NCBI RefSeq assembly: GCF_001824475.1
Contig: NZ_MHXN01000006.1
Coordinates: 138,026 to 193,171 of the forward strand
Origin: Phenylobacterium sp. RIFCSPHIGHO2_01_FULL_69_31
GTDB taxonomy: Bacteria > Pseudomonadota > Alphaproteobacteria > Caulobacterales > Caulobacteraceae
DNA length: 55,146 nt
Direction of reading: 5' to 3'
The position numbers and the translations under genes are program-made. Positions 43,227 through 51,550 of this stretch are shown one piece after another. The first letter of the stretch is position 1; the number at the start of each line of letters is the position of its first letter. The notes below the pieces were generated by a model. That model was not told where the DNA came from, ran no database searches, and saw nothing but the letters and a program-made list of their open reading frames with translations.

Positions 43227-44030
43227 ATGAGTGAAACCCCCGCCCGGGAACCGGCCGAAGCCAAGCCGTCGGCCACCATCCTGCTGCTCCGCGACGCGCC
43301 GGAGTTCCAGGTCCTGATGGTCAAGCGCCATCACCAGATCGATTTCGCCTCCGGGGCCCTGGTGTTTCCCGGCGGGAAGTCGCACCCGGGGGACGAGGAT
43401 CCGGCCTGGGCCGAGCATTGCATCGGCTGGGACGCCTTCGACGCCGAGCAGCGGGGCCTGCGCATCGCCGCGATCCGCGAGGCCTACGAGGAGGCCGGCA
43501 TCCTGATCGCCGAGGGGCTGGACGGCTCCGACTTCGCGGAGGTCTGCGACCCCGAGGTGAGATCGGCCGTCGACCATGGCAAGACGCCGTTCATCGACGT
43601 GGTGCGCGAACTGGGCGTGCGGCTGCGGCTGGACGCCCTGACCATCTTCGCCCGCTGGATCACGCCCGTCATGATGCCCAAGCGGTTCGACACCTGGTTC
43701 TACGCCGTCCGCGCGCCGGCCGACCAGGTGGCGGCGGCCGACGGGCGCGAGGCGGTGGATGCGGAGTGGATCGCGCCGGCGGAGATCCTGCGGCTGGCGG
43801 ACGCCGGCGAGCGGACGGTGATCTTCCCGACGCGGATGAACGTGCAGCTGCTGGCGGAGGCGTCGAGCGCGGAGGACTGCGTCGCGCGCGCCAGCGCCAG
43901 GACGCTGGTGACCGTGCTGCCGAAGGTGGAGATGCGGGACGACGGACGCTATCTGGTCCTGCCGCCGGACGCTGGCTACGGCGAGGTCGCCGAGCCGATG
44001 GACCGGGTCGCGCTGGCGATGAAGGTCTAG
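43227..44030 (+). CDS. NUDIX hydrolase
   Basis: A 267-residue NUDIX protein of the larger NUDT7/CoA-pyrophosphatase-like kind. GALVFPGGKSHPGDEDPAWAE contains the start of the box, and AAIREAYEEAGILIAEG supplies the REAYEEAG metal-binding core, with a 20-odd residue insertion between them compared with short NUDIX boxes. It cleaves nucleoside-diphosphate-X compounds; the substrate may be a CoA or nucleotide derivative but is not determined. Its stop is eight bases from the convergent Hpt stop. Confidence 0.92.
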   Translation: MSETPAREPAEAKPSATILLLRDAPEFQVLMVKRHHQIDFASGALVFPGGKSHPGDEDPAWAEHCIGWDAFDAEQRGLRIAAIREAYEEAGILIAEGLDGSDFAEVCDPEVRSAVDHGKTPFIDVVRELGVRLRLDALTIFARWITPVMMPKRFDTWFYAVRAPADQVAAADGREAVDAEWIAPAEILRLADAGERTVIFPTRMNVQLLAEASSAEDCVARASARTLVTVLPKVEMRDDGRYLVLPPDAGYGEVAEPMDRVALAMKV

Positions 44031-44037
44031 CCGGGGC

Positions 44038-44523
44038 TCAGGCGCCGAAGGCGCTGATGCGGCTTTCGAGTTCCTGGACCAGAATCTTCCCGACCGGATG
44101 TTCCTCGGTCTTGATGTCGTCGCGGGCGGCGGCCTTGATGGCGTCGATGTGCGCGTCGATCAGCGCGACCGGGGCCTGCAGGCGCTTGGCCTTGTCGTCG
44201 ATCAGCCGGCAGAGCAGGCCGGCGATGCGGGTGATCAGCGGGAAGCCGTAAGTGGCGCCCAGGCCCTTCAGGTCGTGGGCGCGCAGGTAGAGGCTTTCCA
44301 TGTTCTCGGGGTTGGCGCCTTCTGTCCGCACGGTCTGGCGGGCGCCTTCGAGCTTGGTGATCTCGTCGTTCAGCCACTGGGTGAAATTGCCGGAAAGGCT
44401 CTTCAGGGCGGCTTCGGCCTTGGCGATCGCAGCCGGATCGATGGCGCCCAGCCGTCCGCCGCCCACCTTCAGCCGAAGGGCGCTGGGGGCCTGGATCATC
44501 TGGCCGGACTTGGGTTCGCTCAC
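44038..44523 (-). CDS. Hpt (histidine phosphotransfer) domain protein
   Basis: A 161-residue four-helix protein. The Hpt motif YLRAHDLKGLGATYGFPLIT contains the phospho-accepting histidine, with a conserved lysine and glycine following. It would pass phosphate between hybrid kinases and response regulators; possible partners nearby are the HWE kinase and receiver, but no direct link is shown. It starts at GTG 44523, 70 bases after the nadK stop. The first 45 residues are a basic, glycine-rich extension of unknown use. Confidence 0.87.
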   Translation of the reverse strand: MSEPKSGQMIQAPSALRLKVGGGRLGAIDPAAIAKAEAALKSLSGNFTQWLNDEITKLEGARQTVRTEGANPENMESLYLRAHDLKGLGATYGFPLITRIAGLLCRLIDDKAKRLQAPVALIDAHIDAIKAAARDDIKTEEHPVGKILVQELESRISAFGA

Positions 44524-44593
44524 GTGACTCTCCCGAACGATCGCCCGGCGAGGATAGGGCGGACCCGTTAATGAGCGGTGTCGGCTTGGCTGT

Positions 44594-45370
44594 TCAGACC
44601 GAGAATTGCTCCGCCAAAACACGCTCTTCGAGGCTTCGGCCGGCGTCGAACAGCATGACCAGCGACACGTCGCGATCCTCGGCGATGTAGACCTCGATGA
44701 CGTTGGGCGCCTCGAAGTTGTCGGCCACGGCGCTGACCGGCCGCTTGGCGGCCTCCAGCACCTCCAGGCGCAGGCGGGCGGTGTGGGACAACAGGGCGCC
44801 CCGCCAGCGGCGGGGGCGAAAGGCGCTGATCGGCGTCAGCGCCAGGATCTTGGCGTCCAGGGGGATGATCGGCCCGTGGGCCGAGAGGTTGTAGGCGGTG
44901 GACCCCATCGGCGTGGAGATCAGGGCTCCGTCGCAGATCAGCTCGGACAGCCGCACCTTGCCGTCCACCGAGATGCGCAGCTTGGCCGCTTGGCGCGTGG
45001 TGCGCAGCAGGCTGACCTCGTTGAAGGCGAGGGCCTCGTGCGTCTTGCCGTCCACGTCCACCGCCTGCATGCGCAGCGGATGGATTTCGGCATGCTCGGC
45101 GGCGTTGATGCGGCCCAACAGGTCGTCTTCCGAGAATTCGTTCATCAGGAAGCCGACCGAACCGCGGTTCATGCCGTAGATCGGCTTGCTGGAATGCATC
45201 AGGTCGTGGACGGTCTCGAGCATGAAGCCGTCGCCGCCCAGGGCCACGATCACCTGCGCCTCTTCGAGGCCTGCGTCGCCGTAGCGGGCGATCAGCCGCT
45301 CCCGCGATTCCTGGGCCTCCGGCCGGTTGCTGGCGACGAAGGTGAGGCGGGTGACGAACGACTTTTTCAT
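44594..45370 (-). CDS. nadK: NAD kinase
   Basis: A 258-residue kinase that makes NADP from NAD with ATP in the cytoplasm. The catalytic GGDG motif in [47 protein letters not shown] and the nucleotide-binding [16 protein letters not shown] are all in place. Length matches the short alphaproteobacterial NadK. It begins 50 bases downstream of the second DUF2336 gene on the same strand, and the Hpt gene follows. Confidence 0.96.
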   Translation of the reverse strand: MKKSFVTRLTFVASNRPEAQESRERLIARYGDAGLEEAQVIVALGGDGFMLETVHDLMHSSKPIYGMNRGSVGFLMNEFSEDDLLGRINAAEHAEIHPLRMQAVDVDGKTHEALAFNEVSLLRTTRQAAKLRISVDGKVRLSELICDGALISTPMGSTAYNLSAHGPIIPLDAKILALTPISAFRPRRWRGALLSHTARLRLEVLEAAKRPVSAVADNFEAPNVIEVYIAEDRDVSLVMLFDAGRSLEERVLAEQFSV

Positions 45371-45420
45371 CGGCCGCTAGAGACGCTGAAGCTCTCGCCG
45401 CTGTCAAACAACGGTTCGAG

Positions 45421-46560
45421 TCAGGCGTGTGACAGCGCCCGGGCGGCCTGGCGGAAGGCCGCGCCGGCCACCTCGGCCGACACCGGGGCGAAGGCCACCG
45501 AGGCCTTGCGCGCGCCCTCGGCCCCGCCGCCCGGGCGACCGTTGTTGAGCTTGCGCGTCATGTCCAGAATGTCGGGGAAGACGCTGCGGTCGATGCCCAC
45601 GGCGGCGCAGGCGAGAGCCAGCAGCTCGGGCCGGTCGGAATCGATGGTGGCCTGCACATGATTGGCGTCGAAGCGGCCGAGGACGGCCAGGGCGCCCGAG
45701 AACAGGCCGAGCCGCCCCTCGCGCAGCGCGCGGATGAGGTAGCCGGGGCGAAGCTGGCCCGCCGAATGCAGCTTGTCGATCAGCCGCTGCTCCATGGCTT
45801 CGCGCTCGCCCTCCCGGGCGGTGCGTGGCAGGGCGTCGTTGGACACGCCGTGCTGCGCCTCGCTCATCGAGGCGGCCAGCGCCTCGTCCAGCACGGTGAC
45901 GTCCAGGCGGAAGCGCTCGGCCAGGCCCTGGCGCAGCGCCAGGCCGACCCAGAGGTAGAGGCGCTTGGCCAACTGGCCGGTGAGCTTGGGATGCTGCGAG
46001 AGCGGGGTGCGCAGCGCCGCGATCTGGCGCGAGGCCTCGACCAGTTCTTCCATGTCCGCCGGCGACAACTCGGCGGTGGGATTACCGGCCAGGGCGGTCA
46101 GGACGGCGGGCTCCGCCTGCTGCAGGATCGCCGAGACCACGGCGCCCGACAGGCGCGGCCGGCGGGCGACCTCGATCTGGTGCTCGATGGTGGCCTCGAC
46201 CAGTAGGCGCACGAGGTCGAGGTCCTTGAGCACCGGGCTCTGGGAGATGATCGGGCGGGCGATCTCGATGTCGTCCAGCGCCAGGACGTTGACCAGGGCG
46301 TTCGGCGCCCAGTCGGCGGCGGCCAGTTTCTGGGACAGGCGGTGGCGGATCTCGCGCTCGGCCTCGACCACGAGGCTCATGAAGATCGAGGAGAGCAGGG
46401 CCTGGATGCCGGTGCTTTTCATCGCCTCGCCGGCGAAGGGGGAATCGCACAGGTCCGCGATCGCCAGGAGCAGGCGTTCACGGTCCGCCGGCTGGCGGCT
46501 CTTTGCGAGATCGAGCAGGCTTTCGCTGCTCATCGCGAGGCTCAAGCGCCGGTCTCCCAT
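45421..46560 (-). CDS. DUF2336 family protein (second copy)
   Basis: A 379-residue helical protein of the same family as 42011-43171, though the sequences have drifted far apart. The family layout is visible in RERLLLAIADLCDSPFAGE, EAEREIRHRLSQKLAAADW, IIEx-like ARPIISQSPVLKDLDLVRLL and LSQHPKLTGQLAKRLYLWV. ATG 46560 is preferred; ATG 46533 (MSSESLLDL) is a credible shorter start. Function unknown. It is followed by nadK and the Hpt gene on the same strand. Confidence 0.85.
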   Translation of the reverse strand: MGDRRLSLAMSSESLLDLAKSRQPADRERLLLAIADLCDSPFAGEAMKSTGIQALLSSIFMSLVVEAEREIRHRLSQKLAAADWAPNALVNVLALDDIEIARPIISQSPVLKDLDLVRLLVEATIEHQIEVARRPRLSGAVVSAILQQAEPAVLTALAGNPTAELSPADMEELVEASRQIAALRTPLSQHPKLTGQLAKRLYLWVGLALRQGLAERFRLDVTVLDEALAASMSEAQHGVSNDALPRTAREGEREAMEQRLIDKLHSAGQLRPGYLIRALREGRLGLFSGALAVLGRFDANHVQATIDSDRPELLALACAAVGIDRSVFPDILDMTRKLNNGRPGGGAEGARKASVAFAPVSAEVAGAAFRQAARALSHA

Positions 46561-46651
46561 TTCTACAGTACGAACTCGGCTATATCCGACTCTGCGCTTG
46601 CCGAGTGAAGACATGCTTAAGCCTTAACGCGGGCGGGGAGGAAACGCAGCC

Positions 46652-48148
46652 ATGGACCAACCGCTGATCCTTGCCCTGGACCAGGGCACAACCTCGACGC
46701 GCGCGATCCTCTTCGCCGCCGACGGCCAGCCGCTGGCCGAGGCCGGCGCGCCGCTGCAGCAGCACTATCCCCAAGACGGCTGGGTCGAGCACGACGCCGA
46801 GGAGATCTTCGAGGCGTCGGTGCGCGTGCTGAAGGCGGCGGTGGAGAAGGCGGGCCGGACCCTGGCCGAAGTCGCCGCCATCGGGATCACCAACCAGCGC
46901 GAGACCCTGGTGGTCTGGGAGAAGGCCACCGGCCGGCCCATCCACAAGGCCATCGTCTGGCAGGACCGCCGCACCGAAGCCATGTGCGTGCGCCTGCGCG
47001 ACGCGGGTCACGAGCGGCGGGTGACCGAGATCACCGGCCTGCTGCTGGACCCCTATTTCTCCGGGACCAAGCTGGCCTGGCTCCTGGGCCACGTGGCGGG
47101 AGCGCGGGAAGCGGCGGCGGCCGGCGAGCTGCTGGCCGGGACCATCGACGCCTGGGTGATCTGGAAGCTGACCGGCGGCAAGGTCCACGCCACCGACGCC
47201 ACCAACGCCTCGCGCACCTTGCTCTATGACATCCGCGCCGGCCGATGGTCGACCGAGATGGGTGGGATGCTGGGGGTTCCGCTGGACCTGCTTCCCGAGG
47301 TGCGCGACTGCGCGGGCGCCTTCGGCGAAACGGACGCGGAAATCCTGGGCCGGGCGATCCCGATCCGCGGCGTGGCCGGCGACCAGCAGGCGGCGCTGAT
47401 GGGGCAGGGCTGCATCCGGCCGGGCGAGATGAAAGCCACCTATGGCACCGGCTGCTTCATGCTGATCAACACCGGTGAGGCGGCGCCCGTCTCCGGCGCG
47501 CGGCTGCTCACCACCGTGGCGGCCCGGGTGGCGGGGCGGACCACCTATGCGCTGGAGGGCGCGATCTTCATCGCCGGGGCGGCGATCCAGTGGCTGGGCG
47601 AGGGCCTGGGGATCGAGGGCGGGCCGCGGGCGGCCGAGGCGCTGGCCATGGGCGCGCGCGACGACCTGCCCGTGGTGCTGGTGCCGGCCTTCACGGGGCT
47701 GGGCGCGCCGTGGTGGGACGCCAACGCCCGCGGGGCCATCTTCGGTCTGACCCGAGACGCCGGCAGGCCCGAGATCGCGCGGGCCGCCTTCGACGCCTGC
47801 GCCCTGCAGACCCGCGACCTGATCGAGGCCATGCGGGCCGACGCGCCCCAGGCCTTCAAGGGCCAGGTGGAGCTGCGGATCGACGGGGGGATGTCGCGGA
47901 GCCCTTGGTTCAGCCAGCGGCTGGCCGACCTGACCGGCATCGGCGTCTGCCGGGCGACCTACCAGGAGACCACGGCCCTGGGCGCGGCCCTGTTCGCCGG
48001 CCTGGGCGCGGGGATCTATCGCGACATGGATGAGGCCGCCGCCGCCCGGCCGGCCACCGAATCCTACCGGCCACTCATGGCGCCGGACCCCCGCGAGCGC
48101 GCCTACGCCCGCTGGCTGGATGCGGTGAACCGGGTGGGGACGATCTAG
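46652..48148 (+). CDS. glpK: Glycerol kinase
   Basis: A 498-residue FGGY-family kinase making glycerol 3-phosphate. The N-terminal ATPase motif LALDQGTTSTRAILF, the INx-like IGITNQRETLVVWEKATGRP, the substrate segment WQDRRTEAMC, and the second-domain loops TYGTGCFML and LEGAIFIAGAAIQWL are all characteristic. It starts at ATG 46652 after GGGGAGGAAA. No glpF, glpD or regulator is adjacent, so glycerol uptake and oxidation genes lie elsewhere. Divergent from the DUF2336 gene. Confidence 0.97.
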   Translation: MDQPLILALDQGTTSTRAILFAADGQPLAEAGAPLQQHYPQDGWVEHDAEEIFEASVRVLKAAVEKAGRTLAEVAAIGITNQRETLVVWEKATGRPIHKAIVWQDRRTEAMCVRLRDAGHERRVTEITGLLLDPYFSGTKLAWLLGHVAGAREAAAAGELLAGTIDAWVIWKLTGGKVHATDATNASRTLLYDIRAGRWSTEMGGMLGVPLDLLPEVRDCAGAFGETDAEILGRAIPIRGVAGDQQAALMGQGCIRPGEMKATYGTGCFMLINTGEAAPVSGARLLTTVAARVAGRTTYALEGAIFIAGAAIQWLGEGLGIEGGPRAAEALAMGARDDLPVVLVPAFTGLGAPWWDANARGAIFGLTRDAGRPEIARAAFDACALQTRDLIEAMRADAPQAFKGQVELRIDGGMSRSPWFSQRLADLTGIGVCRATYQETTALGAALFAGLGAGIYRDMDEAAAARPATESYRPLMAPDPRERAYARWLDAVNRVGTI

Positions 48149-48695
48149 GCTCGCGGGCCACAGGCGCTGTCGTCGGGAACCGCGGGAAACGCGGAATGGC
48201 GCAGACGGCGACGCGGGTGCGGCCCTTCTGCGATTGCTGCCTCGTCTGCGGCCGAATCCGCTTCGGCGCGGCGCGCCGGGGGCTTGCTAAGGCTAAGCTC
48301 TGGCTGCCGCATACGGGAGCGCAGATCTCGTGGAAGCAGTGGCGATATTCGCGGTCGTGGTTTCAGTAGGAAGCGCGAGGCCCGAATAGGAAGACGGGCG
48401 ACTACTTCGCGTCGACTGCCAAGGCGTCAGCAGACGCCCTTCGAGCGCTGTTGGCTTGGTGCGAGCTTGCACGCACCGCGGATTGACAAATTTTCCGAGC
48501 GGGCGCTCTACTTTCACGCATCGGACGAGTTCAGCTTTGAATTCGCGACGGTGGCCGGGGCAGCGTTCGTCATCGTCCCGAGCACGTCCTGTGTAGCTCG
48601 CTATGAAATTCGACGTCGCGCGACTGCGCGCGAAGGTCTGTGTGCAACGCACTCAGAAGGAGATTTCCTATGGCGCAGACCGATCGAGGGTCGTC
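48149..48695. other. Gene-poor stretch before the accessory cassette
   Basis: 547 bases with no convincing gene. Its right half is AT-richer and less regular in codon pattern than the flanks. TTGACA at 48483-48488 is a perfect -35; the best -10-like sequence is CTCTAC 17 bases on, which is weak. Open frames on both strands lack recognisable protein features. A strong AAGGAGA ribosome site sits at 48656-48662, just ahead of a nine-codon frame. The region may be the remains of an insertion or the control region of the downstream cassette. Confidence 0.45.
48483..48511 (+). promoter_or_regulatory. Candidate promoter of the accessory cassette
   Basis: A perfect TTGACA followed after 17 bases by CTCTAC, with an AT-rich AATTTT directly after the -35. 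It is in the right orientation for the three-gene cassette that starts about 185 bases downstream. The -35 is the best sigma-70-type hexamer in the surrounding sequence, but the -10 is poor, so this is only a candidate. Confidence 0.35.
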
Positions 48696-48699
48696 ATGA
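48670..48699 (+). CDS. Nine-residue peptide coupled to the cassette's first gene
   Basis: ATG 48670 has an excellent AAGGAGA ribosome site seven bases upstream and opens MAQTDRGSS, then TGA at 48697-48699. That stop overlaps the ATG at 48696 of the main gene (ATGA). This looks like a tiny leader whose translation delivers ribosomes to the main start, which has no ribosome site of its own. The alternative is that this was once the real start and one or two bases have since been lost. Confidence 0.45.
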   Translation: MAQTDRGSS

Positions 48700-49205
48700 C
48701 CACGCTCAACGTCGAAGCCCTCAGATCCGCCGAGCTGCAGCGGGCCTTCCTCACCTGGGAGATCGCGCCGGGCGATCTGGCCGTCTACATCGCGCAGGAG
48801 GCCCGCCGCGCGATCGAGGACGCCAAAGGGGACCGGCATCGTGCGATCGATCTCGGCCTCAGACGCATGCAGCGCGGTCATCTGCTTACCGACGCCGACG
48901 TGAAGCGCCTGGAGCAGGTGAGCCTCGTCGTGTTCCAGGTGGAAGTCGGAAAGCAGTCGCCCGAGAAGGGCTCGGCGATCCTCAAGGGACTCCATCGTGA
49001 GGCCCTGGACGACCCGGAGGCGAGCGACATGGGCTCCACGATGATCGGCGCGAGCTATTCGGCCCGGAACAGCACCGTCGCCCCCGCGGCGGGCTTGTTC
49101 GGCATGCTCATCGGCGCGCTGCTCACCGGCGGGTCCGGCGGAATGCTGATCGGCGGCCTGGTCGGCTGGACCGTCGGCAAGGTCTGCGGCGACGAAGAGG
49201 ACTGA
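48696..49205 (+). CDS. Glycine-zipper membrane-associated protein, unknown
   Basis: A 169-residue protein that I do not recognise. Residues 1-110 are soluble and helical, with a charged middle (IAQEARRAIEDAKGDRHRAI). Residues 128-162 form a glycine-rich hydrophobic hairpin, GLFGMLIGALLTGGSGGMLI followed by GGLVGWTVGK, of the glycine-zipper type seen in membrane-inserting proteins and toxins. An acidic tail follows. I prefer ATG 48696 to ATG 48603 because the strong ribosome site and coupled peptide point there. First gene of a three-gene cassette of unknown function. Confidence 0.7.
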   Translation: MTTLNVEALRSAELQRAFLTWEIAPGDLAVYIAQEARRAIEDAKGDRHRAIDLGLRRMQRGHLLTDADVKRLEQVSLVVFQVEVGKQSPEKGSAILKGLHREALDDPEASDMGSTMIGASYSARNSTVAPAAGLFGMLIGALLTGGSGGMLIGGLVGWTVGKVCGDEED

Positions 49206-49214
49206 GGTACGCGC

Positions 49215-49883
49215 ATGGCGATTCTCCGGCTTCACGCGATCACGTGCCTCGGCCAGGCGGAGACCTTCACCGACGAGCTTTACGTGACGTTCAACGGGAC
49301 GAAGCGGTCGCTGCCGAACATGACGCGCGGCGAGACCAAGCCGCTCAACGATGAGTTCTCGTTCGAAGGCGAGCGACAGCTGAGCCTGTTCGAGAACGAC
49401 GGCGATCATTGGTACGACCGGGACGACTTTATCGGCCGGCACACGATCGGCGACTCACCGGCCGATCGGACCCTTGAGTTCACGGGTAGCGGAAACGCTC
49501 TGGGCGCGCGCTACACGCTGAGCGTCAGCGTCGACCCTCCACCGCAGTCGGCCGTTCTTCGTCTCAGATCGATCACCTGCAACCAGCAGGCCGAGACGTT
49601 CACGGATGAGCTGTACGTGACCTTCAACGGGACGAAGCGGTCGCTTCCCAACATGACGCAAGGCCAGACCCGCGACCTCGATGACGAGTTCCTGTTCAGC
49701 GGAGCACGAGAGCTGAGCCTGTTCGAGAACGACGGCGACCACTGGTACGACCGCGACGACTTCATCGCCAAACACACGATCACCACGACCCCTGCCGAGA
49801 CGACCCTCGACTTCATCGCGTCCGGCGGCAACGCGCGGAACGCGAACTACTCGCTGAGCCTGAGCGTCACGCCGAGACCATAG
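49215..49883 (+). CDS. Tandem C2-like repeat protein, unknown
   Basis: A 222-residue protein made of two copies of one domain of about 107 residues (2-108 and 112-219), roughly 70 percent identical. Each copy has QAETFTDELYVTFNGTKRSL, then PNMT, DEF.F, and the strongly conserved LSLFENDGDHWYDRDDF. The order of strands with an acidic D-rich loop before DDFI resembles C2 domains, which bind Ca2+ and membranes, but this is resemblance only. There is no signal peptide. It begins nine bases after the glycine-zipper gene. The DNA copies differ mostly at third codon positions, so both are under selection. Confidence 0.78.
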   Translation: MAILRLHAITCLGQAETFTDELYVTFNGTKRSLPNMTRGETKPLNDEFSFEGERQLSLFENDGDHWYDRDDFIGRHTIGDSPADRTLEFTGSGNALGARYTLSVSVDPPPQSAVLRLRSITCNQQAETFTDELYVTFNGTKRSLPNMTQGQTRDLDDEFLFSGARELSLFENDGDHWYDRDDFIAKHTITTTPAETTLDFIASGGNARNANYSLSLSVTPRP

Positions 49884-49898
49884 AAAGGGTGGGTGATC

Positions 49899-50207
49899 AT
49901 GCCGGTCCGAGAGAAATTCGTCCGTTCCGGAGACTGGCGCACGCTGGAGACATTCTGGAATGTCACCACGACAGCGTGGTTCCAGAAGCCCGCGGGCGCA
50001 GAGGTGAAGATCCGCTACTCGGGCTGGTGGTTCGGCGCCGATCGGCAACGCCAGCGCCTCGACGGCAGCACCGTGAAGCGGCTGGTCATCAGTCGCTGGT
50101 CGCTCTTCACGGCGCGCCTCCAGATCCGGGTGACGAACGATACGGCGGTCATCTACGTCGTCGAAGCCGGCAACGTCGCCAACATGCCGCCTGGAATCTC
50201 CTTCTGA
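49899..50207 (+). CDS. Small beta-rich protein, unknown
   Basis: A 102-residue protein with alternating hydrophobic residues and several tryptophans (FWNVTTTAWFQKPAGAEVKI, YSGWWFGADRQRQ, SRWSLFTARLQIRV), which reads as a compact beta-sandwich or barrel. No catalytic motif, signal or membrane segment. I do not recognise the family. It follows the C2-like gene by 15 bases with AAAGGGTGGG ahead of ATG 49899. The aromatic-rich face could bind lipid, sugar or a partner in the cassette. Confidence 0.7.
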   Translation: MPVREKFVRSGDWRTLETFWNVTTTAWFQKPAGAEVKIRYSGWWFGADRQRQRLDGSTVKRLVISRWSLFTARLQIRVTNDTAVIYVVEAGNVANMPPGISF

Positions 50208-50291
50208 TCCGCGCGGCGGCTCGACCGGCCTCAAGCGAAGTGGACCGGGCGGTGGCGAGCCGGTAAGCCGAGTGCCGAAGAGGTTGGCCAC

Positions 50292-50981
50292 TTGTCGAGA
50301 CCGAAGGGCGCGCGCGACGGGGATTATGACGACAAGCGCAGCGTGCTGCTGCGCCGGATCACCGCCCGGCTCATGCGGCGCGAGACGGCGCGGCCGAGCT
50401 TCCGCCAGCTCGCGGAGGCCGGCGACGTCTCGGTTCCCACCCTGCGCCACTACTTCGGCGACCGGCCGACGCTGATGGCGGCGATCCTGGAGACGTATCT
50501 GGAAGCGGGACGGCGGGGGCTGGAGGCGGTCGCGGAGCCCACGGGGAATCTGGAGACCTCGATCCGCGACTATTGCGCGGCCCTGCTGACGGCCATGCGC
50601 GCGCCGCGGGAGGCGCGGCTCGGCGACGTCTTCGCGGTCAGCATTGCCGAGGGACTGCTGGACGCCGAGATCGGGCCGTCGACCCTTCGCTACATCGTCG
50701 ATCCGTCGGTGGACGTTCTGCGCAGGCGCCTCGATGCCCATGTGGCGCGCGGCGAGATGATCGCCACCGACACGCGGGCGGCGGCGCTGTTCCTGATTTC
50801 GCCGCTGCTGCTGGCGATCCTGCACCAGGATCACCTGGGCGGCCGCGACACCAGCCCGGTGGACCTGCCCGCGGCCTTCGACAGCATCTGCGCGGCCTTC
50901 CTGCGCGCGTACGCCGCGCCGGAGCAACTCCGGCGCGGCGTCGCCGTGGGCGGCTCGGACCGTCGGGGCTTGGGAGACTAA
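50292..50981 (+). CDS. TetR-family transcriptional regulator
   Basis: A 229-residue regulator. The helix-turn-helix is RPSFRQLAEAGDVSVPTLRHYFGDRPTLMAAIL, a good TetR match, preceded by a basic N-terminal arm; residues 80-210 form the ligand and dimerisation domain. It starts at TTG 50292. It is 85 bases downstream of the unknown cassette on the same strand and convergent with the fasciclin gene, so it could regulate either; an inverted repeat before the fasciclin gene is a possible target. Confidence 0.9.
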   Translation: MSRPKGARDGDYDDKRSVLLRRITARLMRRETARPSFRQLAEAGDVSVPTLRHYFGDRPTLMAAILETYLEAGRRGLEAVAEPTGNLETSIRDYCAALLTAMRAPREARLGDVFAVSIAEGLLDAEIGPSTLRYIVDPSVDVLRRRLDAHVARGEMIATDTRAAALFLISPLLLAILHQDHLGGRDTSPVDLPAAFDSICAAFLRAYAAPEQLRRGVAVGGSDRRGLGD

Positions 50982-51013
50982 GCGCCGGTCCGTGGGCTGG
51001 GCCGCCTGAGGCT

Positions 51014-51508
51014 CTACTTCGGGAGCAGGACCGTATCGACCACGTGGATGACCCCGTTGGCGGCCCCGACGTCGGCGGTGACGACCTTGGCGCCGTTCAC
51101 CGTCACGCCACCGCCGGTGGCGTCGACCTTGACGGTGCGCCCTTCTACGGTCTTGGCGTCGGTGACCTTGCCGGCCAGCGCCGAGGACGGGACCTTGCCT
51201 GGGACCACGTGGTAGGTCAGGACCGAAACTAGCTGAGCCTTGTTCTCGGGCTTGAGGAGCGTGTCGACCGTGCCGGCCGGGAGCTTGGCGAAGGCCGCGT
51301 CCGTCGGCGCGAAGACCGTGAACGGTCCCGGGCCCTTCAGCGTGCCGACCAGGCCGGCGGCGTTCAGCGCCGCGGCCAGGGTCTTGAACTGACCCGCCGC
51401 CACCGCCGTGTCGACGATATCGGCCTTCGCCGCGCCCTGGGCGAAGGCAGGGGAGGCGACGGCGACCGCGCAGGCGGAGGCGAGGCCAAGCAGGGTTCTG
51501 GACAGCAT
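51014..51508 (-). CDS. Secreted fasciclin (FAS1) domain protein
   Basis: A 164-residue exported protein: a Sec signal peptide (residues 1-24, cleavage after AFA), then one FAS1 domain. Both FAS1 signatures are present: [22 protein letters not shown], the FAPTDxAF box, and the late [28 protein letters not shown], with YHVV between. FAS1 domains mediate adhesion or binding at the cell surface or in the periplasm. Not in an operon. Confidence 0.95.
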   Translation of the reverse strand: MLSRTLLGLASACAVAVASPAFAQGAAKADIVDTAVAAGQFKTLAAALNAAGLVGTLKGPGPFTVFAPTDAAFAKLPAGTVDTLLKPENKAQLVSVLTYHVVPGKVPSSALAGKVTDAKTVEGRTVKVDATGGGVTVNGAKVVTADVGAANGVIHVVDTVLLPK

Positions 51509-51524
51509 GTGCGTTCCTCTTCGT

Positions 51525-51550
51525 TTCTATATATCGAGTGAGATATAGAA
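51525..51550 (-). promoter_or_regulatory. AT-rich inverted repeat in the fasciclin promoter
   Basis: TTCTATAT (51525-51532) and ATATAGAA (51543-51550) are perfect 8-bp arms around a 10-base spacer, 17-42 bases upstream of the fasciclin start. Such AT-rich DNA is rare here. It overlaps the region where a -10 hexamer (TATATA) would lie, so it is a likely operator or combined promoter/operator. The neighbouring TetR protein is one candidate. Confidence 0.45.

Noticed and set aside
46608..46630. TTAAGCCTTAAC as a second CtrA-like site
   Set aside because: The half-site spacing is three bases, not seven, so it does not fit the CtrA pattern.
48284..49000. Plus-strand 238-codon frame across the gene-poor stretch
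   Set aside because: Arginine-rich composition, no ribosome site, and it overlaps the better-supported glycine-zipper gene in another frame.
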